DNA from: Butyrivibrio sp.
Lineage (GTDB): Bacteria; Bacillota; Clostridia; Lachnospirales; Lachnospiraceae
Length of the DNA: 42,304 bases
NCBI GenBank assembly: GCA_023665525.1
Contig: JAMPDT010000007.1
Location: 1 to 42,304 of the forward strand
Direction: 5' to 3'
Position numbers and translations under genes: made by a program. Under the pieces are notes generated by a model, which saw only the letters and a list, made by a program, of their open reading frames with translations, ran no database searches and was not told the DNA's origin. Positions 7,859 through 15,068 of this stretch are shown here, one piece after another. Each line of letters opens with the position of its first letter. The first letter of the stretch is position 1.

Positions 7859-7901
7859 GGCAATCAAAGACACGGCTGCTGGTCGTGTCCATTGCCGTTT
7901 T
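7859..7901 (+). terminator. Hairpin after the sigma/anti-sigma pair
   Basis: GGCAAT (7859-7864) pairs with ATTGCC (7891-7896), and GACACG (7869-7874) with CGTGTC (7884-7889), followed by GTTTTG. Probably an intrinsic terminator, or an attenuator before the subtilase. The rest of 7759-7966 shows nothing further. Confidence 0.5.
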
Positions 7902-7966
7902 GTCCTGTCAGAAGATAGATATAAGGGGTTAGTCGTTTAACATTATTCTTTATACGGAGGATGCCT

Positions 7967-9757
7967 ATGAAAAAAATTAAATCACTCACAATAGCAATTA
8001 TGCTCGTTATCTCTCTTTTTATTACCTCAACGCAGGCAGCGGATATGATTGCCGTTGACCTTACTGCTTCTAAAGATTCTGCCGCAGCAGCAGCGACTAT
8101 CAGTGATGCTCTTCGTGAGCGTTTAGTAGAAGCGGAGGAAGATGAACGAATCCCGGTAACAATTGAGCTAACTGACAACATAGACTTGGAAAAGGTTGAT
8201 CAACGTGCGCTTGCCCGTGCACAGTTGTCTTCGGCAGAGCTGGCAATTATGAATGTGGATACCTCTACTTTCAGCGAAGAAATAAATGAAGCGCATCAGA
8301 AAATGATGTTGGAGCTTCACGATGAAATCGCTGTTCAAAAACAAGCGATCTTAAAGGAACATTATAGCAATAAAACTGCGGTATTCCTTTCCTCTGCTGG
8401 GCTTACAAAAGCAGAATATGGGAGCATCGGTATTTTTACTCCGTTTATAAGTAATATTTTGCTAACCCCTGTTCAAATACAAAAGCTTTCCGCTAGTCCA
8501 GAGGTTGTCTATATTGATTATCTTGGCGGCGTTGAAGATACAGACTTTGATTCAATTGAAAATACATATCGGATTATTAACGGCAATGTAGCTGTCGATG
8601 AAGGTTATACAGGGGGTGGGATTCGTGTCGGACTCGTTGAGTCTGGTGTCCCTAAACGCAGTATCATGGGCAATGATGCCCAAAATATACTTCGAACAAA
8701 TTCGACAAATGAAACAGAACATGCCGCGTTAACAAGCGGGATCATTAAAAAGATGGCTCCTGGCTGTACAATATATGCCCGTGCTATGACTACGGCAACT
8801 ATAATTGACGACATTGAAACATTAATTGACAAGTATAACGTTCATGTGGTTAATGTATCCTGTGGTGCTTTAAGTGAAGGCGTGTACACTACACGTTCCA
8901 GACGATTGGATCAGTTAGTTAAAAGGACAGGCGTAGCTATCGTTGTTTCATCCGGAAACGGGAATCCTTCCAGTGACTATATAAATGATTTAGCACTGGC
9001 TCCGAATGTTATTGCGGTTGGTGCTGTAAATTCTTCAGGTACAAATCCGGGAGCGGCTAGGGCATATATGCAGACGAACTATAGCATATATCGGGAGAAT
9101 ATTAAAACGGTCAATAAACCGGATGTTTGTGCTCCGGGTCAAATATTAATGTATTCCTTAATTGCAGAAGGTACAAGTTTTTCAGCACCCCATGTAACTG
9201 GGACAATCGTGCAGATGATTGCTCGGAACAGCGGTTTAAGGGACAAGCCACAAACATTGAAAGCAGCGCTTATGGCAAGCGCGTCATATAACTATGGCTC
9301 TTCTATGTCGTATGTCACAAATACAAGGGCTTCCGATCAGGAAGGGGCTGGGGTTATAGATGCAGGATTCTGTTATCAGGTAGCGCGAAACAGCAGAAGG
9401 ACACACTTTGATGCAACCGTTAATTCCACTTCTTTCGAGAAAAATGTGTATTGTGATTATACAACCATACCATTCCGTATTGCCTGCGCATGGGAGGCGC
9501 TTTCAACAGGCTCTACGACGAGTATATCCGATTATGATATGAAAGTTTATAAAAATGGAACGCTGGTCGCCTCGTCTTCTGCGTTTACAATTTCCTCCGA
9601 AAATCCGAAATCGAACTATGAGATTATCGAGATTGGCACGGCGACATTGGAGAAATACGGAGCAGGCTATTATCAGGTCAAAATAACCCGTTCCGGCGGA
9701 TTCAGCGGGGATGTAACCCAAACTGTCCGAATCGGTTTGGCTTGGGAGCAGCGTTAA
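7967..9757 (+). CDS. Secreted subtilisin-family (S8) peptidase, Asp-to-Glu variant
   Basis: 596 residues from ATG 7967, six bases after GGAGG; the ATG at 7961 abuts the ribosome site. A signal peptide ends near residue 24 (ITSTQAAD). A propeptide-like region runs to about 190, ending LTPVQIQKLSASPEVVYI. The catalytic domain has His-252 (in TEHAALTSGI), the oxyanion Asn in SSGNGNP and nucleophile Ser-404 in GTSFSAPHVTG. The first triad position reads VGLVESG, so Glu-225 stands where Asp is usual. A C-terminal beta-rich region (about 475-596) resembles a P-domain or jelly roll. Base composition is visibly more AT-rich than the helicase or permease genes. It may be active with Glu or be a reduced-activity sensor. 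It is followed by the terminator at 9884. Confidence 0.85.
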   Translation: MKKIKSLTIAIMLVISLFITSTQAADMIAVDLTASKDSAAAAATISDALRERLVEAEEDERIPVTIELTDNIDLEKVDQRALARAQLSSAELAIMNVDTSTFSEEINEAHQKMMLELHDEIAVQKQAILKEHYSNKTAVFLSSAGLTKAEYGSIGIFTPFISNILLTPVQIQKLSASPEVVYIDYLGGVEDTDFDSIENTYRIINGNVAVDEGYTGGGIRVGLVESGVPKRSIMGNDAQNILRTNSTNETEHAALTSGIIKKMAPGCTIYARAMTTATIIDDIETLIDKYNVHVVNVSCGALSEGVYTTRSRRLDQLVKRTGVAIVVSSGNGNPSSDYINDLALAPNVIAVGAVNSSGTNPGAARAYMQTNYSIYRENIKTVNKPDVCAPGQILMYSLIAEGTSFSAPHVTGTIVQMIARNSGLRDKPQTLKAALMASASYNYGSSMSYVTNTRASDQEGAGVIDAGFCYQVARNSRRTHFDATVNSTSFEKNVYCDYTTIPFRIACAWEALSTGSTTSISDYDMKVYKNGTLVASSSAFTISSENPKSNYEIIEIGTATLEKYGAGYYQVKITRSGGFSGDVTQTVRIGLAWEQR

Positions 9758-9883
9758 ATAACTTCATATTCCGAGGAACTGATGAAACAAAAAAATTTCA
9801 GCGCATTCTGATTTTAAATCAAGTGGGATGGAAAACAATGTACGCAGTTTGTCGCGGACAGTAATTATACGAGCATAAAATGA

Positions 9884-9935
9884 ATGAAGGCGGCTGCTTG
9901 ATTGCAATAAATCAAAACAGCCGCCTTCATTTTTT
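9884..9935 (+). terminator. Strong terminator after the subtilase
   Basis: ATGAAGGCGGCTG (9884-9896) pairs perfectly with CAGCCGCCTTCAT (9918-9930), followed by five T residues. The 3' arm overlaps the end of the convergent Xre gene. The rest of 9758-9883 shows no feature. Confidence 0.85.
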
Positions 9936-10250
9936 AAGCGTATCTGCCTGCTGACAGAGAAGGATATATTTCTGTACTTCCGCCTCATTTTTTTCAGAGA
10001 AAAAGTCAACAACGCTTTTTGACACCGTGGATGAAACCGAATCCGGGAACAGGATCGCATCAAGGCTAATGTTCAATTCCTTTGCCAAAAGCGCCACGGT
10101 TTCAAATTTGGGATTGCTGTGTCCTTGTTCCGCTTCGATAATTGTGCGGACGCTCATGTGTAATTTATCAGCCAATTCTCGCTGCGTTAGATTATGCCTT
10201 TTTCTGGCAGTGCGCAGCGCAATACTAAAGGAGTCAATCGGATTCTGCAT
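9927..10250 (-). CDS. Xre-family transcriptional regulator
   Basis: 107 residues. The helix-turn-helix spans about residues 9-63: ALRTARKRHNLTQRELADKLHMSVRTIIEAEQGHSNP, then VALLAKELNISLDAILFP. The C-terminal tail is helical and probably mediates dimerisation. GAGGTGA sits six bases upstream of the start. It is transcribed divergently from the leader and sigma-like gene, and an inverted repeat at 10308-10326 in the shared region is a candidate operator. Related short regulators are common in integrative elements, which agrees with the recombinases downstream. Confidence 0.85.
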   Translation of the reverse strand: MQNPIDSFSIALRTARKRHNLTQRELADKLHMSVRTIIEAEQGHSNPKFETVALLAKELNISLDAILFPDSVSSTVSKSVVDFFSEKNEAEVQKYILLCQQADTLKK

Positions 10251-10307
10251 TTCAGCTCACCTCATTTACATTTTATTCTGCGCTTCCGATTATATAAATA
10301 ACCATTG

Positions 10308-10326
10308 AACTCATCTAAAATGAGTT
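10308..10326. promoter_or_regulatory. Inverted repeat, candidate operator of the Xre regulator
   Basis: AACTCAT (10308-10314) and ATGAGTT (10320-10326) form a perfect 7-base inverted repeat with a five-base spacer. On the minus strand it overlaps the -35 region of a promoter whose -10 (TATAAT) reads as ATTATA near 10289-10294. Binding of the divergent Xre protein is inferred. Confidence 0.45.
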
Positions 10327-10429
10327 ATAAATCATATTTAGAGAGTGAGATAAAAAATATGGAGAAGAAACAAGAAGGGAGAATGGAATAAGGCGGCTTC
10401 CCTCCGCCAAAGAAATAAGGGGAATTACC

Positions 10430-10447
10430 ATGCATTGCATGAAATAG
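10430..10447 (+). CDS. Five-residue leader peptide MHCMK
   Basis: ATG CAT TGC ATG AAA TAG, with AAGGGGA seven bases upstream, a better ribosome site than many real genes here. A terminator hairpin starts ten bases after the stop. A small hairpin (GGCGG/CCGCC, 10392-10408) and a ten-codon ORF (10359-10391, MEKKQEGRME) precede it. A short ORF followed directly by a terminator is how ribosome-sensing attenuators before resistance genes (tet and ABC-F types) are built. No resistance gene follows; 10495-10704 appears to hold no gene. Confidence 0.45.
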   Translation: MHCMK

Positions 10448-10457
10448 GCATTGGGTT

Positions 10458-10494
10458 GAGCCGCGCTCATGATAGTGAGTTGCGGCTCTTTTTA
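10458..10494 (+). terminator. Terminator/attenuator after MHCMK leader
   Basis: GAGCCGC (10458-10464) pairs with GCGGCTC (10482-10488), with additional inner pairing of CTCAT and GTGAG, followed by six T residues from 10489. Confidence 0.75.
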
Positions 10495-10704
10495 TATGAG
10501 TTTAAAATTATATACAGGATAATCATCAATGGCACGAAGCGTTATATCAGATGCAAATACATTGCAGAACGAAATCTTACCAAATTTAATTTTGAGGTAA
10601 GGTTCGTATTTTTCATTACAGGTAATTACAAATTTATCTGTTGCCGCAGCCCTCCGTATCAATCGTTTTTGGAAATGCAAAACGGTTGATTGGAGGAAAA
10701 CGTG

Positions 10705-11208
10705 GTGAAATATGAACCGAAGAAGGTTTTTGTTTTAGAAGACGGCGTGTACATAGAATTGTCATATCAGGAATTTTACACCCGTGTTCAATCGTCCGAA
10801 GGGTATTCGGACAAGCTTTTTATCCCTTTGCATGGGATGCTGATGGAGGTGACGGAAGAAGATTACAGGGAATTTTATAGATCCCGCCGCCGTCAGAAAT
10901 ATTTAAAGGAGCAGTCTGAGAAAAACGGCGATTTTTCTTACGACATGCTTACGGCAGATGATTTTAATGGCGAGGATGTCCTTGTAGACGGGGCGCAGGA
11001 TACAGAAGGGAGTGCGATAGACAGAATTATGCTGGACAAGCTCCATAATGCATTGTCTTTGCTTCGGGAGGATGAGAGGCTGCTGATATACCGGCATTTC
11101 TTTGAAGGGAAATCCCAAACGGAATTGGGACGGATGTATGGGTTGAACCAGTCCAATATCAGCAGGCGGATTGCGGCAATTTTGCAGAAGCTCAAAGAAA
11201 TATTATAA
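10705..11208 (+). CDS. Sigma-70-like protein of mobile elements
   Basis: About 167 residues. The start is taken as GTG 10705, eight bases after TTGGAGG; GTG 10702 is equally possible, and the TTG at 10690 overlaps the ribosome site. The N-terminal half (YEPKKVFVLEDGVYIELSYQEF) is not a classical sigma region 2. The C-terminal about 60 residues are a region-4 helix-turn-helix: LREDERLLIYRHFFEGKSQTELGRMYGLNQSNISRRIAAILQKL. Proteins of this build are frequent in integrative elements of Firmicutes and are thought to control transfer or excision genes. It is followed by its own terminator. Confidence 0.75.
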   Translation: MKYEPKKVFVLEDGVYIELSYQEFYTRVQSSEGYSDKLFIPLHGMLMEVTEEDYREFYRSRRRQKYLKEQSEKNGDFSYDMLTADDFNGEDVLVDGAQDTEGSAIDRIMLDKLHNALSLLREDERLLIYRHFFEGKSQTELGRMYGLNQSNISRRIAAILQKLKEIL

Positions 11209-11228
11209 AATTTAAAATTTTTGCGCAT

Positions 11229-11270
11229 AGCCCCCTTTGCTTTTCGGCATGGAAAGTGAGGGGGCTTTTT
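11229..11270 (+). terminator. Terminator after the sigma-like gene
   Basis: AGCCCCCT (11229-11236) pairs with AGGGGGCT (11259-11266), followed by a T run to 11270. Confidence 0.85.
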
Positions 11271-11385
11271 CTCCCCTTGCTTCGTCCTTTGACAATTGAA
11301 TAGCACAGCGCATTTTTTACCTTCCCCCTGCTTCCCGGCTGAACTCCGGCAAGCCGCATGAGCAAGCGATATCAATAACTCAGAC

Positions 11386-11668
11386 GCTGCGGCGCATCCG
11401 CAGCGAAGGCGACGACAGGCAGGGGCATTAAAGATACTTCCGTCCAGTCCTAAAGCCGAGCGTTGAAGCGGTATTTTGTACCGTGGGCCGTCGCAGCAAA
11501 GGAGGGCGGCCCGGTGAGATCCACGGGGTGGTGAGATTCCAATGAGGCCAAATGCATGGCCGGAAAGTGCGTTCCCGTTTGCCGAGGGATGGCGTGGATC
11601 GAATATCGGCGGAAAACGATTGATACGAAACGGCAGGCGGCTGCTTGTTATGAGAACAGGCAGCCGCC
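11386..11668 (+). ncRNA. Candidate structured RNA upstream of mazF
   Basis: A gene-free stretch with a dense series of hairpins: GCTGCGG/CCGCAGC (11386-11404); CGGTA/TACCG (11469-11483); GGGCCG/CGGCCC (11485-11512); an 8-base stem GATCCACG/CGTGGATC (11518-11525 with 11593-11600) that encloses TTCC-GGCCA/TGGCC-GGAA (11537-11565); and a strong GGCGGCTGC/GCAGCCGCC hairpin (11636-11668) followed by GTTTACTT. A -35-like TTGACA lies at 11289, but no good -10 follows it. No convincing protein frame exists on either strand. It could be an independent RNA, a long leader of mazF, or part of the element's end or recombination site. Not matched to a known RNA family. Confidence 0.45.
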
Positions 11669-11693
11669 GTTTACTTAATGATGGAGGACGCAT

Positions 11694-12062
11694 ATGGAAA
11701 TTAAGAGGGGCGATATTTATTTTGCCAATTTAAGCCCGGTTGTCGGTAGCGAACAGGGCGGCATCCGTCCGGTACTGATTGTTCAGAATGATGTGGGGAA
11801 CCGTTATAGCCCTACGGTTATTGTTGCAGCAATTACCAGCAGAAGAAAAAGGTCAATGCCAACCCATGTACACCTCTTGAAAAAGGAAGGGCTGCCTATG
11901 GTTTCCACCGTCATGCTTGAACATCTGCGGGCTATAGATCGTACACGGCTTACACACTATATTGGGAGGCTGGATGGGAACAGCATGGCAGATATTAATA
12001 AAGCTATTTCTGTAAGTTTGGGATTGGAAATAGAACCGAAAACTAATTATGGCTATCGCTAG
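11694..12062 (+). CDS. mazF: MazF/PemK-family endoribonuclease toxin
   Basis: 122 residues, standard length. It has the hallmark KRGDIYFANLSPVVGSEQGG at the N terminus, RPVLIVQND, then VIVAAITSR and a C-terminal GRLDGNSMADINKAISVSLGL helix. The family cleaves mRNA at short sequence motifs and stops growth. GGAGG lies six bases upstream of the ATG. No MazE-like antitoxin frame is visible upstream (the preceding 485 bases appear non-coding) or before the integrase downstream. It is therefore an orphan by position, as is seen for MazF genes inside some clostridial mobile elements. Confidence 0.88.
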   Translation: MEIKRGDIYFANLSPVVGSEQGGIRPVLIVQNDVGNRYSPTVIVAAITSRRKRSMPTHVHLLKKEGLPMVSTVMLEHLRAIDRTRLTHYIGRLDGNSMADINKAISVSLGLEIEPKTNYGYR

Positions 12063-12162
12063 GTTATGGCCTTGCAAAAAGTGATTATTTATTGTTTTTT
12101 TGCTGGATATATCAAGCAGCTTCGAGTATCCTGTGTATGCAGCTAGGGAAGGAGGACGGACG

Positions 12163-13278
12163 ATGAAACGATACGCCGTAAAAATGGTTGCCGAAGGGAA
12201 ACGGAAATTTTATTACATTGAAGATCAGGAAAACTTTTGCATTGTCCCGTTCCCAAGCAAATTCCTAAAGCATAAAACTGAGTCGAACCGTTCGCCCAAT
12301 ACGGTGAAACGGCTCGCTTTCTCCCTGTGCTGCTACATGGAATACCTTGCAGAGCAGAAAATGGGGGTGGATGAAGTTGGGAGATTAGGGTTTGAAGAAC
12401 AGAGCAGGCATTTTGTGCAATTCCTTTACTGGCTGAAGGAAGGAAAACATATTACGGACAACCGCATAGGGACTACAGGGAACGGAACCTGCAACGCATA
12501 CCTTAAGGATGTGTTCGGGTTCTTTTTGTATCTTGCCGACTGCGGATGTGCCAAACCGTTGAAAGTATTATCCTATAACCAGATTACAGTTGCAAATGCT
12601 GCCGGCGTGAAACGGACAATCCGTTCCCAATCCTTTAAAGGATATTTCAGACCGAAAGATCGGAATGTCCGGGCGGCTGAGGAAAATGAAATTGTCGATA
12701 TTTTGAAGGCCTGTACGAACATCCGTGATCAACTTCTTCTGCTGCTCCTTGCGGAAACAGGGTTCCGTATTGGGGAATTGCTCGGCGTGGATTATACAAG
12801 GGATATTGATTATCAAAACCATACCATCAGCGTATATTTTCGGGAGGATAACGATAACAATGCCCGTGCTAAGAATGCAGAATTCCGCCGTGCCAAAATC
12901 AGCGATGATGCCTTCCATTTCCTTCTGCACTATATGAATCAATATAAAAAGCTACTGCAGCGGCAGACGTTCCTGTTTATCAATATCGCTGGAGAAACTG
13001 CAGGTCAGCCCTTAAAGGTAGAAAGCGTCAACGATATGTTAGAGCGGATGGAAAAGAAAACAGGCGTGAAGCTGACAGCCCATATGTTCCGGAGATATTT
13101 TGCCAATGCACGATGGAATGCAGGGTGGTCGCTGGAATTAATCAGTCAGGCGCTCGGACACAAGCATTTGGACACGACGATTAAATACCTTGGCATACTT
13201 GATGACAAACTGACAGAGGCCAGCCGGGAATTTTATGAACAGCATTCCAGTCTTTATGGAATCGAACAATTATTGTAA
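12163..13278 (+). CDS. Tyrosine recombinase, TnpA-like (first of three)
   Basis: 371 residues from ATG 12163, seven bases after AAGGAGG; the frame is open further upstream without a ribosome site. The catalytic domain has Arg in ETGFRIGELL, His-x-x-Arg in AHMFRRYF, a second His in LGHKHLDTTIKYLG and the nucleophile Tyr in that last motif. Length and position match TnpA of Tn554-type transposons, which move by site-specific recombination using TnpA, TnpB and TnpC. It is followed 14 bases later by the second recombinase. Confidence 0.85.
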   Translation: MKRYAVKMVAEGKRKFYYIEDQENFCIVPFPSKFLKHKTESNRSPNTVKRLAFSLCCYMEYLAEQKMGVDEVGRLGFEEQSRHFVQFLYWLKEGKHITDNRIGTTGNGTCNAYLKDVFGFFLYLADCGCAKPLKVLSYNQITVANAAGVKRTIRSQSFKGYFRPKDRNVRAAEENEIVDILKACTNIRDQLLLLLLAETGFRIGELLGVDYTRDIDYQNHTISVYFREDNDNNARAKNAEFRRAKISDDAFHFLLHYMNQYKKLLQRQTFLFINIAGETAGQPLKVESVNDMLERMEKKTGVKLTAHMFRRYFANARWNAGWSLELISQALGHKHLDTTIKYLGILDDKLTEASREFYEQHSSLYGIEQLL

Positions 13279-13292
13279 AGGGGATGAGAACT

Positions 13293-15068
13293 ATGCTCGC
13301 ACAGATATTGGGCCAATCCCAGCATCGGGAAAATATGGAACAGCTTAAGGCTCAATTGAAAGCGGAGCTGGACGAATGCACAGAGGCAAAGGCTACAGGG
13401 CGAAATCATGTCATGGAGTTCATGGCGCAGAATGGAATTTGGCATATTTCAGATTTGGATTATCCGCTGCGGCAACAGTTTCAAAAGGATTTGGAGCGAA
13501 AGAATTTTGTGAATGGTACAATTCGCTCCTATTTACAAGCATACGATAGAATCAAGCAGCATTCCGCACAGCGGAAAATGCGGCTGATTGCCGGCGGTGA
13601 AGCTGTAAAACCAGCCTATAAGAATGAAATCCTTTTTTTGCCGCATCATCCTAATACACAGATTGCAAGACAGTTTATAAAGGCAATAAAGAAAGAAGAC
13701 CTTGTGTGGGATTTTACGAGAAATGTGCCGGAAAAGTTAAAGCGTCAGGTGTATGATATCCTTCATTACGCTTTAGGCAATGAAATGAGCTCCGAAACAA
13801 CAAGAATAAATTTGCTGGGATTGCGGGCGTTATATGATTTTTGCTCAAAAGAAGGGATAGATGACATTGAGCAGTTAGAACTCCATCAAGCTAAGCGTTT
13901 TGTGGAAAAGACGAATGCAAGGATAAATTCTGAGAAACTGGTTGGCGCATTGTATTTTTGCCGCAAGGCGCTTTTTATGCAGGAAGATGAAATCCATTGG
14001 GACGCTCCCATATGGTACATGGAGCGCATCCATTTGCAGCCGGAACGCATTGATAAGGCATCGCCAGTTGTTCATATTTCATTTTTGGAAGTCACTAATA
14101 AAAAGAACCGGGAACTGTTGCAGCAGTATGCCAGGTATGGGATTGGGCTTACTAATTTATCTATCAACAAGTTAAGGTCAGAAATTACCTGCATTCGGAC
14201 TTTTTTAGCAGAACTGGATCAAGATGAAACAGAAAATATCTGTATGATTAGCCCGTCACAGATGGATGCATATTTCAAAAAGGAGCGCTATCGGGATGTG
14301 CAAGCAGAAACGTATAATAAAAAACTGATGAACATCCTACACTTTTTTGTATTTTTGCAAGCCAGACGCTATATTGAGAAAATCCCGTTTGATGCAGATT
14401 ACCATTTGATGAAACTGCAGCCAACCCATCATGATAGAAGTGTACCGCAGCAGGTGGTAAATGAAATTTTCAATAAGCTGTACGCTTTCCCTGAGCATCT
14501 TCGTTTGATGTTCCTGCACCTGTGGGGGACTGGGCTGCGAATCAGTGAAATATGTGAGCTTAAGAGCGACGCCTATTACATACAGGGACAGGATGCGTGG
14601 CTCCAAGTGTACCAAACTAAAATGCGCGATTACAAGCGAATCCCTATACCGTCCGCCTTATATCTCCTAATGCAGGTTTATTTGAAAAAATATGATATAA
14701 AAGCGGGTTCGTATGTATTTCCAAATCAAAAAGGCGAAGCGTATAGCAGCCGCAATTTTCGGAAGCAGATGCAGGAAAACTGCAAAAAGCTGCGAATTCA
14801 AGATGGAAAGTACACATTTAAATGCCATGATTACCGTCATACGTTGGCCACCTATTATTATGATTCAGATGTCCCGCTACAGAGCATCCGGGACTATCTG
14901 GGTCATGTGTACGAAGAAATGACGCAGCAGTATGTGGACTATATGCCGAAACGGATTGAAAAGGCCAATGAAGAATATTTCAGTCAGCATAGTATTGCCG
15001 CTGATATCGAAAGAGAGGGGTCGGACATTAATGGAGAACAAGATATGGCTTTTGGATTTATACGATAA
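13293..15068 (+). CDS. Tyrosine recombinase, TnpB-like (second of three)
   Basis: 591 residues from ATG 13293, with AAAGGGG about nine bases upstream; the ATG at 13284 overlaps the ribosome site. A long N-terminal core-binding region precedes the catalytic domain: GTGLRISEICEL (Arg), YQTKMRDYKRIPIP (Lys), KCHDYRHTLATYYY (His-x-x-Arg) and LGHVYEEMTQQYVDY (His, Tyr). The length suits TnpB of Tn554-like elements (about 630 residues). Its 3' end overlaps the next gene by 38 bases, which implies coupled translation and fixed stoichiometry. Confidence 0.85.
   Translation: MLAQILGQSQHRENMEQLKAQLKAELDECTEAKATGRNHVMEFMAQNGIWHISDLDYPLRQQFQKDLERKNFVNGTIRSYLQAYDRIKQHSAQRKMRLIAGGEAVKPAYKNEILFLPHHPNTQIARQFIKAIKKEDLVWDFTRNVPEKLKRQVYDILHYALGNEMSSETTRINLLGLRALYDFCSKEGIDDIEQLELHQAKRFVEKTNARINSEKLVGALYFCRKALFMQEDEIHWDAPIWYMERIHLQPERIDKASPVVHISFLEVTNKKNRELLQQYARYGIGLTNLSINKLRSEITCIRTFLAELDQDETENICMISPSQMDAYFKKERYRDVQAETYNKKLMNILHFFVFLQARRYIEKIPFDADYHLMKLQPTHHDRSVPQQVVNEIFNKLYAFPEHLRLMFLHLWGTGLRISEICELKSDAYYIQGQDAWLQVYQTKMRDYKRIPIPSALYLLMQVYLKKYDIKAGSYVFPNQKGEAYSSRNFRKQMQENCKKLRIQDGKYTFKCHDYRHTLATYYYDSDVPLQSIRDYLGHVYEEMTQQYVDYMPKRIEKANEEYFSQHSIAADIEREGSDINGEQDMAFGFIR

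Noticed and set aside
10435-10689. 84-residue ORF on the plus strand
   Set aside because: No ribosome site, it starts inside the MHCMK leader, crosses the terminator and has no protein-like composition.
10938-11693. 251-residue minus-strand ORF over the sigma-like gene and the hairpin region
   Set aside because: Half of it is antisense to a real gene and the rest follows the hairpins; low-complexity Arg/Ser/Pro text and no ribosome site.
11209-11693. Group II intron or c-di-GMP riboswitch for the hairpin region
   Set aside because: The domain V motif, the boundary sequence of an intron and the conserved riboswitch core are not visible.
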